Source of the DNA: Pseudomonadota bacterium
GTDB taxonomy: Bacteria > Pseudomonadota > Gammaproteobacteria > Burkholderiales > Burkholderiaceae_B
Direction: 5' to 3'
Length of the DNA: 11,629 bases
NCBI GenBank assembly: GCA_023386765.1
Contig: JAEWJD010000064.1
Coordinates: 1 to 11,629, forward strand
This document shows positions 1 through 6,179 of this stretch, in pieces (position 1 is the stretch's first letter; the number at the start of each line of letters is the position of its first letter). A program made the position numbers and the translations under genes. A model generated the notes under the pieces. The model did no database searches. It was not told the DNA's origin and worked only from the letters and a program-made list of their open reading frames with translations.

Positions 1-112
1 AGTGCTGCGCCTGCTGCGCAGCGCCCACCATATCCGCTGGATGAACCGTATCTTCGGCTCGCTGTTCATCCTGGCCGGGGTGTTCCTGGCGACTTTCCGC
101 CGTCACACCTGA
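1..112 (+). CDS. LysE/RhtB-family exporter, C-terminal end (partial)
   Basis: Only the last 36 codons are present (frame from base 2, TGA at 110-112). They read as an Arg/His-rich loop, then a hydrophobic segment containing RIFGSLFILAGVFLA, then a short basic tail. A last TM helix of the form NRxFGxLFIxAGxxLA followed by a few charged residues is typical of the LysE/RhtB amino-acid exporter superfamily. These are inner-membrane proteins of about 205 residues that export amino acids or related metabolites. The substrate cannot be judged from this fragment. It lies 23 nt upstream of prfC on the same strand. The family call comes from a short stretch, so another small membrane protein is possible. 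Confidence 0.6.
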   Translation, partial: VLRLLRSAHHIRWMNRIFGSLFILAGVFLATFRRHT

Positions 113-135
113 TTGCGAGCGCTTCTACCACCGCT

Positions 136-1743
136 ATGAACCTCACTCAAGAAGTCGCGCGGCGACGCACTTTCGCCATCATCTCCCACCCCGACGCGGG
201 CAAGACCACGCTGACGGAAAAACTGTTGCTGTTCGCAGGTGCCATTCAGATCGCCGGCAGCGTGAAGGCCCGCAAGGCGTCGCGCCACGCCTCATCCGAC
301 TGGATGGAAATCGAAAAGCAGCGCGGCATCTCCGTGGCCTCGTCGGTCATGCAGATGGAGTACCGCGACTGCGTCATCAACCTGCTGGACACCCCGGGCC
401 ACCAGGACTTCTCCGAAGACACCTACCGGGTGCTGACGGCGGTCGACGCCGCGCTCATGGTGATCGACGCCGGCAACGGCGTGGAACCGCAGACCAAGCG
501 CCTGCTGCAGGTCTGCCGTGCGCGCAACACCCCCATCATCACCTTCATCAACAAGCTCGACCGCGAAGTGCGCGAGCCGCTCGAACTGCTGTCCGAGATC
601 GAAAGCCACCTTGGCATGGACACCGTGCCGTTCTCCTGGCCGGTCGGCATGGGCAAGTCCTTCGGCGGCGTGTTCGACATCCGCCGCGACCGCATGCGCC
701 TGTTCCGCCCGGGCCAGGAGCGCCGCGACGATGACGACGCCTTCATCCAGGGCCTGAACAACCCCGAGATCCGCCAGCGCTTCGGCCAGGCCTTCGAGCA
801 GGCCAGCGGCGAGATCGAACTCATCACCGAGGCTTCGCCGCCGTTTGACCATGCCGCCTTCCTGGCAGGCAAGCAGACGCCCGTCTTCTTCGGCTCGGCC
901 ATCAACAACTTCGGCGTACAGGAAGTGCTGGACGCGCTGGTCGAACTCGCGCCGGCGCCGGGGCCGCGCCATGCCATGGAACGCGAGGTCCAGCCCGAGG
1001 AACCCAAGTTCTCCGGCGTGGTGTTCAAGGTGCAGGCCAACATGGATCCGGCCCACCGCGACCGCGTGGCGTTCGTGCGCGTGAGCTCGGGCCGCTTCGA
1101 GCGTGGCATGCGCCTGAAGGTGGCACGCACCAACAAGGAAATGCGCCCCAACAACGTGGTGTCCTTCCTTTCGCAGCGCCGCGAACTGCTGGACGAAGCC
1201 TATGCCGGCGACGTCATCGGCATTCCCAACCACGGCGTGCTGCAGTTGGGCGATGTGCTGACAGAAGGTGAAACCCTGCACTTCACCGGGCTGCCTTTCT
1301 TCGCACCGGAACTGTTCCAGGCCGTCGAGGTGAAGGATCCGCTGCGCACCAAGCAACTGCGCGTGGGGTTGACGCAGCTGGGCGAGGAGGGCGCCATCCA
1401 GGTGTTCCGCCCCGAAGTCGCCGGTGGCGCACTGCTGTTGGGCGCGGTCGGCCAGCTGCAGTTCGAAGTGGTCGCTCACCGCCTCAAAACCGAGTATGGC
1501 GTGGACGCCCGATTGATGCCTTCACGCTACACCATGGCGCGCTGGATCACCTCCGAAAACCCCAAAGCCTTGCGCAAGTTCATGGATGCCAATGCTGCCC
1601 ATATCGCCTATGATGTGGTCGACGCTGCGGCGTTTCTCATTGGCTCGCCCGCGCAATTGCGCGTGGCCGAAGAACTGTATCCGGAAGTGAAATTCCACGC
1701 GATGCGCGAGCATAGCGGTAAGGTTTTCGGAGAGCAGGCCTGA
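136..1743 (+). CDS. prfC: Peptide chain release factor 3 (RF3)
   Basis: RF3 is a cytoplasmic translational GTPase that removes RF1/RF2 from the ribosome after peptide release and takes part in quality control. The 535 aa length matches the family (E. coli 529 aa). All GTPase signatures are visible: the P-loop in SHPDAGKTT (about residues 17-25), switch I RGISVASSV (63-71), G3 DTPGHQDF (85-92), G4 NKLD (139-142) and G5-like GSAINNFGV (near 254). An EF-Tu-like beta-barrel domain and the RF3 C-terminal domain follow. The EVARRRTFAIISHPDAGKTT beginning fits this ATG, because RF3 proteins start about 10 residues before RRTFAI. The Shine-Dalgarno is weak, with only GAG about 15 nt upstream. The gene is probably transcribed with the 1778 gene 34 nt downstream. 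A long reverse-strand ORF across it is a GC-codon shadow. Confidence 0.98.
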   Translation: MNLTQEVARRRTFAIISHPDAGKTTLTEKLLLFAGAIQIAGSVKARKASRHASSDWMEIEKQRGISVASSVMQMEYRDCVINLLDTPGHQDFSEDTYRVLTAVDAALMVIDAGNGVEPQTKRLLQVCRARNTPIITFINKLDREVREPLELLSEIESHLGMDTVPFSWPVGMGKSFGGVFDIRRDRMRLFRPGQERRDDDDAFIQGLNNPEIRQRFGQAFEQASGEIELITEASPPFDHAAFLAGKQTPVFFGSAINNFGVQEVLDALVELAPAPGPRHAMEREVQPEEPKFSGVVFKVQANMDPAHRDRVAFVRVSSGRFERGMRLKVARTNKEMRPNNVVSFLSQRRELLDEAYAGDVIGIPNHGVLQLGDVLTEGETLHFTGLPFFAPELFQAVEVKDPLRTKQLRVGLTQLGEEGAIQVFRPEVAGGALLLGAVGQLQFEVVAHRLKTEYGVDARLMPSRYTMARWITSENPKALRKFMDANAAHIAYDVVDAAAFLIGSPAQLRVAEELYPEVKFHAMREHSGKVFGEQA

Positions 1744-1777
1744 GCCGATCAGCGCCGCAACACAAACGAGGGTAGCA

Positions 1778-2437
1778 ATGTCTTGGCGTCTATTGTTCGC
1801 AACGCTTCTGATTGCCCTGGGCATCGCTGCCTGGGGAGGTCTGCAACTCGGAGACTGGCTGGTGGCCCATGCGCCGGCGGCCAGTGCCGCGCCTGGCCAG
1901 GATCCGCTGGGCAGCGAGCAGGTCATTCTCGACGCCAACGGGCGTCCTTATGTCGCGCAACCGCCACAGCCACGGGTCGACGGCACCCTCGGGGTACCGC
2001 ATCAACCGGCGGCGCACGAGTGGGCGGTCAACAGTGTCTCGCTGTTTGACAGCAACACCAACCCCTCCGTGGACATCTCGCGTGGCAGCATCTCCATGGA
2101 TCGTGCCCGCCAGCTGGCCGCCGGCTCGGATCTGCCGACCGGCCCCTCTGACGTCTCAACCCTGGATCTGGCCCAGCCGCCCGGCATCGCACCGCCGGCG
2201 AACGCACCGATCCAGCAGGGCGTAGCGCGCACCAACCCGCCGGTGGCCCTGGATACCCCCAGGAACGCCCCGCGCGCGGCCGGCAGCTGGCAGGATCAGC
2301 TGCGCCAGGAACTCAACCACTGCGCCACGATGGGGTTTTTCGAACGCCCCAGCTGCGCCTGGGCCGCTCGCAACAAATACTGTGCGCCCAACAACGCCTG
2401 GGGCACGATTTCGGAATGCCCGCGCCGGCCTGAGTAA
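1778..2437 (+). CDS. Membrane-anchored or secreted hypothetical protein with C-terminal four-Cys motif
   Basis: I do not recognise a named family for this 219-aa protein. Residues 4-22 are hydrophobic behind a short MSWR N-terminus, so it has a signal anchor or signal peptide and the rest probably lies in the periplasm. Residues 30-170 are low-complexity, rich in Pro, Ala, Gln and Asn, and look disordered. The last 40 residues differ: aromatic, with cysteines at 182, 193, 202 and 214 around RPSCAWAARNKYCAPNNAWG. That suggests a small fold held by two disulfides. A good ribosome site, GAGGG at 1768-1772, lies 5 nt before the ATG. It follows prfC by 34 nt and is probably in its operon, with a terminator just after it. 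The function is unknown, and an envelope role is inference only. Confidence 0.85.
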   Translation: MSWRLLFATLLIALGIAAWGGLQLGDWLVAHAPAASAAPGQDPLGSEQVILDANGRPYVAQPPQPRVDGTLGVPHQPAAHEWAVNSVSLFDSNTNPSVDISRGSISMDRARQLAAGSDLPTGPSDVSTLDLAQPPGIAPPANAPIQQGVARTNPPVALDTPRNAPRAAGSWQDQLRQELNHCATMGFFERPSCAWAARNKYCAPNNAWGTISECPRRPE

Positions 2438-2452
2438 ATTCCAGGCCCCAGA

Positions 2453-2486
2453 AAAAAAGCCCTTTTCATATGAAAAGGGCTTTTTT
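2453..2486. terminator. Bidirectional rho-independent terminator
   Basis: A perfect 34-bp inverted repeat is centred on CATATG: an A run, AAGCCCTTTTC, its mirror, then six Ts. It has an A tract on the left and a T tract on the right, so it terminates in both directions. It lies between the converging stop codons of the 1778 gene (2437) and bfr (2504). Confidence 0.93.
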
Positions 2487-2503
2487 CTTCGTGCCGGCTG
2501 ACT

Positions 2504-2980
2504 TTAGTCGTCGGCTTCCATCTGGGTCTGCAGGTAGTTCTGCAGGCCAACCTGGTCCACCAGGCCGATCTGGGTTTCCAGATAGTCGATGTGCTCCTCG
2601 GTGTCATCGAGGATGTCCTGCATCAGGTCGCGCGAGACATAGTCACGCACCGACTCGCAGTGGGCGATGCCTTCCTTCAGGGTGGCCTGCGCGGTCAGTT
2701 CGACCTTCAGGTCACAGGCCAGCAGCTCGGGCACGTTTTCACCGATCAGCAGTTTGTGCAGATCCTGCAGGTTGGGCAGACCGTCCAGCATGAAAATACG
2801 CTCGATCAGGCGATCGGCGTGCTTCATTTCCTCGATCGACTCTTCGTATTCATGCTTGCCCAGCTTCTTGAAACCCCAATGGTTCAACATGCGGGCATGC
2901 AGGAAGTATTGGTTGATCGCGGTCAACTCGTTGGTCAGCTGTTTGTTGAGAAACTGGATAACCGTTTTATCGCCCTTCAT
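2504..2980 (-). CDS. bfr: Bacterioferritin (haem-containing iron-storage protein)
   Basis: Bacterioferritin forms a 24-subunit cytoplasmic shell that oxidises Fe(II) and stores it as a ferric mineral, with haem bound between subunit pairs. The 158 aa length is exactly the E. coli length. The N-terminus MKGDKTVIQFLNKQLTNEL is typical. Ferroxidase residues E18, E51, H54, E94 and H130 and haem ligand M52 (EEMKHAD) are all present. The usual sixth metal ligand, E127, is Thr here: the stretch reads DDTEEHIDYLE, where E. coli and Pseudomonas have Glu three residues before the His. AGGAGT (2986-2991, minus strand) lies 5 nt before the ATG. bfd is 359 nt upstream on the same strand, a pairing that fits iron loading and Bfd-driven release. 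It ends against the shared terminator at 2453-2486. Confidence 0.97.
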   Translation of the reverse strand: MKGDKTVIQFLNKQLTNELTAINQYFLHARMLNHWGFKKLGKHEYEESIEEMKHADRLIERIFMLDGLPNLQDLHKLLIGENVPELLACDLKVELTAQATLKEGIAHCESVRDYVSRDLMQDILDDTEEHIDYLETQIGLVDQVGLQNYLQTQMEADD

Positions 2981-3339
2981 GATGTACTCCTAATCTGGCG
3001 GATCGGCGCGCTCCTGGCGCGTGCAACCCCGGCAGACTACCATCGCGGGCAGGCCATCGCCTAGCGTTCGGCCCCATTTGGTAAATGGCTGTGCGAGCGC
3101 AATCCGAAAGCGGTTGGCGAATAAGAATGAATAGCGGTATTTGATGCAATGGCGTGCAATTTGCACATCCATGCGCTCTGGCGGCGGCCCGATGCGCCCA
3201 GGGCGGCTGGTTTTGCCCCCCCTGACGAGGGTTTTCAGGCGCCAGCCCGGGGATTTTCCGGGCGTTTTACGGGGTGAAAATAAACAACGCCTGCCGACCG
3301 TGCATCAGACGGCCGGCAAGTCAGTGCGACGGCCAGGGA
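2981..3339. other. bfd-bfr intergenic spacer (359 nt)
   Basis: I see no convincing gene here; the short ORFs on both strands lack start signals and known motifs. It holds the bfr ribosome site, an AT-richer stretch around 3070-3170 that is the likely bfr promoter region, a 13-bp palindrome (3154-3166), and a GC hairpin at 3245-3263 (GCCCGG...CCGGGC) that has no T run on the minus strand. The hairpin could still mark the end of the bfd transcript, but that is weak. Confidence 0.5.
3154..3166. repeat. 13-bp palindrome GTGCAA-T-TTGCAC in the bfr upstream region
   Basis: Perfect 6-bp arms flank one base. A related half, ATGCAAT, sits at 3144-3150. The site is about 175 nt upstream of the bfr start in the presumed promoter area, so it could be an operator. 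No known consensus is assigned. Confidence 0.4.
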
Positions 3340-3618
3340 TCAGCCGACGGCAGCGCGGACCAGCGACGCGGTATTGGCGGCAGGCTGCTCGGCGTCGATG
3401 ACGGCCGTGGGCTGGCTGACGGGCACCGCAATCGATCGCACATCGCAAACGCTGGAGGCACGTCCGCCGGGCAGGTATTCGCAGGCCGTGGGGCCGCAGC
3501 GGCCGCAGCAGGAAGCCACGCCCAGCTCGAATTGGAGATCGCCCAGCGACGTCGCACCTGCGTCCACGCAAGCGCGGACTTGGCGTTCAGTGACGGCGTT
3601 GCAGATACAAATATACAT
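3340..3618 (-). CDS. bfd: Bacterioferritin-associated ferredoxin
   Basis: Bfd carries a [2Fe-2S] cluster and donates electrons to bacterioferritin haem so that stored Fe(III) is reduced and released to the cytosol. The MYICICNAVTERQ start and the GVASCCGRCG segment give the four cluster cysteines C4, C6, C38 and C41 with the family's spacing; C37 is an extra neighbour. At 92 aa it is longer than E. coli Bfd (64 aa), because of a C-terminal tail from about residue 60 that is rich in Val, Ala, Ser and Pro, as in Pseudomonas. I chose the ATG at 3618. A reading starting from TTG at 3636 adds six residues before the conserved MYxC and is unlikely. No clear Shine-Dalgarno is seen. A Fur-like sequence overlaps the start, which fits induction in iron starvation. 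Confidence 0.93.
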   Translation of the reverse strand: MYICICNAVTERQVRACVDAGATSLGDLQFELGVASCCGRCGPTACEYLPGGRASSVCDVRSIAVPVSQPTAVIDAEQPAANTASLVRAAVG

Positions 3619-3631
3619 GAGAACAATTATC
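3613..3631 (-). promoter_or_regulatory. Fur-box-like sequence overlapping the bfd start
   Basis: The core GAGAAC-A-ATTATC (3619-3631, + strand) matches the 6-1-6 Fur consensus GATAAT-N-ATTATC at 10 of 12 arm positions, and the full 19-mer matches at 12 of 19. On the minus strand GATAAT (3626-3631) also resembles a -10 box, with TTGCAC 17 nt upstream as a weak -35. Fur repression of bfd is known in other proteobacteria; here it is inferred from sequence. Confidence 0.5.
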
Positions 3632-3727
3632 ACCAATAACTAGGGTGTGTGCAAGCACTGGAGATAAATTCTTATGCTGCGCCGCCACACGTAAGCGGCT
3701 GATAAATAGGGACAATCTTGGTGGCGG

Positions 3728-5140
3728 TCAACGCGCCGCCTGCGCGCGCCGCACTGTCGCCGGCGCAATGCGCAACAGTTCGCGATACTTCGCCACGGTG
3801 CGCCGCGCGATCACGATGCCTTTGTCGGCCAACTGCTGGGCAAGCTGGCTATCCGAGAGCGGCCGGCCCGGCTCCTCCTCGGCCACCATCTGCCGGATGT
3901 GTGCCTGCACCGCCGTGGCCGACGCCGTCTCGCCGCTCTCGGTGGCCACGCCGCTGCCGAAAAAGCGCTTGAGCTCCATGGTCCCGTAGGGCGTGAGCAT
4001 GAATTTCTGGGCGGTGGCGCGCGAAATGGTCGACTCGTGCAATCCCAGTTCGCCCGCGATGTCCTTGAGGATGAGGGGCCGCATCGCGGCCGGGCCTTCG
4101 CTGAAGAAGGCAGCCTGATGCGCCACGATAGCCTGCGATACCCGCAGGATCGTATCGAACCGCTGTTCGACGTTGCGTATCATCCAGCGCGCCTGCTGCA
4201 GCTGACCTTGCAGGCTGGCATAGGCGCTCTCGCGCCGGTTCGCCAGCAGATCGGCGTAATGCTGATTGATGTGCAGGCGCGGCATGACCGCCGGATTGAG
4301 CACCGCCTGCCACCCTGTGGCGCGGCGATGCACCAGGACATCGGGCACCGCGTAATCGGCTGCCGGAGCGGTCCAGGCCCGTCCCGGGCGCGGGTCCAGG
4401 CGCACGATCAGGGCACGCGCGGCACGCAGCGTGGCGTCCTCCACCGCCAGGGCCTCGCGCAGCCGCTGCGGGTTGCCGGCAGCCAGCAGCGGCAGGTGGG
4501 CGGCACACAGCCGCCGGGCGCAATCCAGCGTCTGGGGGTCGGCCGCCTCCGGCAAGCAAGCGACATCCGGCTGGCGCAATTGCAGCGACAGGCACTCGGC
4601 CAGGTCACGCGCACCCACGCCTGACGGCTCGAACGACTGCAGCAACCGCAATGCCGCGCGCAGCTCGTCGTCGTCGATGTCCAGCTCGGCCGGCAGCCAC
4701 TGCCGGATTTCCTCCAGCGGCGACGCCAGATAACCGTTGTCGTCCAGTTCGTCGATCAGCAGGGCGGTCAGGGCGGCATCGCGCGGCGCAGCACGCGTGA
4801 GCGCCAGTTGGCCCAGCAGATGCTCGCGCAGCGTCGTTTCGCGCGCGGCCTGCGGCAGGTCATCAGCGCCACCGCCGCTCGCTTCGTCCAGGCGCTGCTG
4901 CGGCGCCTCCCAGGCATCCTCCGGCTCGGCTCCCACCGATTCATCCGGCGATGCCTCGGCATCCTGGGGCGCGGCGGCTTCGTCCTCGGCACGTTCCAGC
5001 ATGGGATTCTCGGCCAGCGCCTGCGCAATCTCGGCTTCCAGCTCCAGCGCCGAAAGCTGCAACAATCGAATGGACTGTTGCAGCTGTGGCGTCAATGCCA
5101 AATGCTGTGAAGCACGAAGTTCTAAAGCAGGACGAGTCAT
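3728..5140 (-). CDS. rpoN: RNA polymerase sigma-54 factor
   Basis: RpoN directs RNA polymerase to -24/-12 promoters and needs AAA+ activators, covering nitrogen, motility and other regulons. From this start it is 470 aa (E. coli 477). Region I is the Gln/Leu-rich RASQHLALTPQLQQSIRL segment, which contacts activators. An acidic, Glu/Asp/Pro/Ala-rich region II follows (about residues 50-100). The core-binding domain comes next, then the helix-turn-helix HESTISRATAQKF and the near C-terminal RpoN box ARRTVAKYRE, which reads the -24 element. I chose the ATG at 5140 because sigma-54 proteins start about 10 residues before the LRxSQ motif. An in-frame ATG at 5158 adds six residues and would overlap the divergent gene's start. 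Its neighbours are not the common lptB/hpf/ptsN set. Confidence 0.95.
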   Translation of the reverse strand: MTRPALELRASQHLALTPQLQQSIRLLQLSALELEAEIAQALAENPMLERAEDEAAAPQDAEASPDESVGAEPEDAWEAPQQRLDEASGGGADDLPQAARETTLREHLLGQLALTRAAPRDAALTALLIDELDDNGYLASPLEEIRQWLPAELDIDDDELRAALRLLQSFEPSGVGARDLAECLSLQLRQPDVACLPEAADPQTLDCARRLCAAHLPLLAAGNPQRLREALAVEDATLRAARALIVRLDPRPGRAWTAPAADYAVPDVLVHRRATGWQAVLNPAVMPRLHINQHYADLLANRRESAYASLQGQLQQARWMIRNVEQRFDTILRVSQAIVAHQAAFFSEGPAAMRPLILKDIAGELGLHESTISRATAQKFMLTPYGTMELKRFFGSGVATESGETASATAVQAHIRQMVAEEEPGRPLSDSQLAQQLADKGIVIARRTVAKYRELLRIAPATVRRAQAAR

Positions 5141-5156
5141 AGGTACAATATTTTGC
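5141..5156. promoter_or_regulatory. Very short divergent start region between rpoN and the membrane-protein gene
   Basis: Only 16 nt separate the chosen rpoN ATG (5140) from the + strand ATG (5157). TACAAT (5144-5149) resembles a + strand -10 box and would place the transcript start close to the ATG at 5157. No ribosome site is visible for either gene here, and no good -35 was found. The promoters must therefore lie inside the opposite genes, or the transcripts are leaderless. Confidence 0.35.
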
Positions 5157-5804
5157 ATGATGACTCAGACCTCGCCCGAACGCATCCGCCAGGATGGCCG
5201 CCAGATCGGCCAGACCCTGCTCAAACTGGCTCTGCCGCGACTGGTGCTGCGCACCATCGTGCTGGTGATCGCGGCCGTGATCTGGCTGCTCGTCAGTTCG
5301 TGGCTGCTGTCTTTCGGCAAGACCCTGAGCTTTGACAACCTGCAGAGCCTGGGCCAGCAGACCGTCGAATTGCTGACCCGCATCAATCCCTATGTCTGGT
5401 GGGGCGTGGTGGTCATCTGGTCCCTTATCGTGTTCTTCAGCGTCCGCGGCTGGCTCTACGCCAGCTTGGCCCACGGCCGCATGCGGGTCGTACCGGCACC
5501 CGAACTGGCCGCCTTGCGCGCCCGCCTGAGCCCCGAAGTGGTCGATGTGCTGCGCTGGGTGTGGGGCGAACGCGACGAACCCTTCACGATCGGTGACCTG
5601 CAGCGCAGCCACCAGGAAGTACGCCGCAACCGGATCGGCAAGATCGCCCTGGTCCGCGAGCAGGCCGCCATCCTGGATCAGGCCGGCACGCCCGCCGAAG
5701 CGGCGGCGCCGGTTGCCGCAGGCGCCGGTCGCAACGAACCCGGCATCGCCCGCGCAAGGCCGGCCGGCGAGGCCACCGAACCGCATCTCAGCCCCTACCG
5801 CTGA
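5157..5804 (+). CDS. Two-TM inner-membrane protein of unknown function
   Basis: I do not recognise this 215-aa protein. After a polar N-terminus (MMTQTSPERIRQDGRQ) come two hydrophobic helices, about residues 29-53 (LVLRTIVLVIAAVIWLLVSS) and 80-100 (WWGVVVIWSLIVFFSVRGW). A cytosolic-looking domain of about 75 residues follows (VPAPELAALRARLSPEVV, then RWVWGERDEPFTIGDLQRS). The tail is Ala/Pro-rich and probably disordered. The start is the ATG ATG pair at 5157. The open frame runs further upstream antisense to rpoN, but that part is Ser/Arg-rich and not credible. No Shine-Dalgarno is seen. It diverges from rpoN and is followed after 7 nt by a strong GC hairpin. Confidence 0.8.
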   Translation: MMTQTSPERIRQDGRQIGQTLLKLALPRLVLRTIVLVIAAVIWLLVSSWLLSFGKTLSFDNLQSLGQQTVELLTRINPYVWWGVVVIWSLIVFFSVRGWLYASLAHGRMRVVPAPELAALRARLSPEVVDVLRWVWGERDEPFTIGDLQRSHQEVRRNRIGKIALVREQAAILDQAGTPAEAAAPVAAGAGRNEPGIARARPAGEATEPHLSPYR

Positions 5805-5811
5805 GCACGCC

Positions 5812-5839
5812 GGCGCGATGCAGATTTGCGCATCGCGCC
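5812..5839 (+). terminator. GC-rich hairpin after the membrane-protein gene
   Basis: The arms GGCGCGATGC and GCATCGCGCC pair perfectly over 10 bp around an 8-nt loop, starting 8 nt past the stop codon. AAAATGTG follows rather than a T run. It may stop or protect the mRNA end, but it is not a canonical intrinsic terminator. Confidence 0.45.
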
Positions 5840-5861
5840 AAAATGTGTTTGACTTACGCCT

Positions 5862-6017
5862 ATGGTTATCGCACGCAAGCCCACCTTCACCGCCACCGGA
5901 GCCCTCAGCGCCCCGGGCTTGGCCGTGGCTGCGTCGCCCCTCTTTGCCTCGTCCATTCTGGACGTGCGCGCCATCCTAGCGCTATCGCTACACCTACCGA
6001 TCGGTTGCCGGGCCTAG
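5862..6017 (+). CDS. Candidate leucine leader peptide (leuA attenuator)
   Basis: This 51-codon ORF, read from the ATG at 5862, ends ILALSLHLPIGCRA. Leucines 39, 41, 43 and 45 are all encoded by CTA (5976, 5982, 5988, 5994), a codon seldom used in this GC-rich DNA, where CTG dominates. Clustered rare CUA codons are the hallmark of the enteric leu leader peptide, where scarcity of charged tRNA-Leu stalls the ribosome. The stop TAG (6015) falls just inside the alternative RNA stems, and leuA begins 162 nt later. The start is unsure: no Shine-Dalgarno is seen before the ATG, and GTG at 5964 would give a 17-residue peptide with the same Leu cluster. The protein product itself need not have a function. 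Confidence 0.62.
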   Translation: MVIARKPTFTATGALSAPGLAVAASPLFASSILDVRAILALSLHLPIGCRA

Positions 6018-6059
6018 TGCCCAGTGGTAGCTCGGCAGCCACGCTCGCCACGCGTTTTT
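6003..6059 (+). promoter_or_regulatory. Putative attenuator: competing stems and T run upstream of leuA
   Basis: Candidate antiterminator: GGTTGCCG (6003-6010) pairs with CGGCAGCC (6033-6040), 8 bp including one G-U. Candidate terminator: GTGG-T-AGC (6024-6031) pairs with GCT-CG-CCAC (6043-6051), followed by GCG and TTTTT (6055-6059). The two helices cross, so they cannot both form in a simple fold. The terminator stem is imperfect, with an internal loop. A ribosome held at the CTA codons just upstream would shift the balance. Confidence 0.5.
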
Positions 6060-6179
6060 CCGCTGATTAGAATCTGAATTCGGCCGCCACCCTGGCCGAC
6101 GCCGGTCTGGAACCGCCACCCCTGGTTCGCCGCGCCCGCCCTGTCCCGGGATTCAACAGAAACCGTCAAAGGTGTATCG

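Noticed and set aside
292..1479. 395-aa reverse-strand ORF across prfC
   Set aside because: Antisense to a clear prfC; its His/Gly/Ala-rich composition is the usual shadow of GC-rich codons, with no motif.
3141..3401. 86-aa + strand ORF in the bfr-bfd spacer
   Set aside because: Runs into bfd on the opposite strand, has no ribosome site and an Arg/Gly/Pro-rich composition.
3619..3636. TTG-initiated six-residue extension of Bfd
   Set aside because: Bfd proteins begin at MYxCxC; the extension adds residues not seen in the family and overlaps the Fur-like site.
3662..3676. Second Fur box around GATAAATTCTTAT
   Set aside because: The right half does not match the consensus in 6-1-6 or 7-1-7 alignment.
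3899..4624. 241-aa + strand ORF inside rpoN
   Set aside because: Antisense to the well-supported sigma-54 coding sequence; no recognisable domain.
4737..5156. 140-residue N-terminal extension of the membrane-protein ORF
   Set aside because: Ser/Arg/Ala-rich translation antisense to rpoN; the plausible protein starts at the ATG pair at 5157.
5849..5877. Sigma-70 promoter with -35 TTGACT
   Set aside because: The -35 hexamer is good, but no acceptable -10 box lies 16-18 nt downstream.
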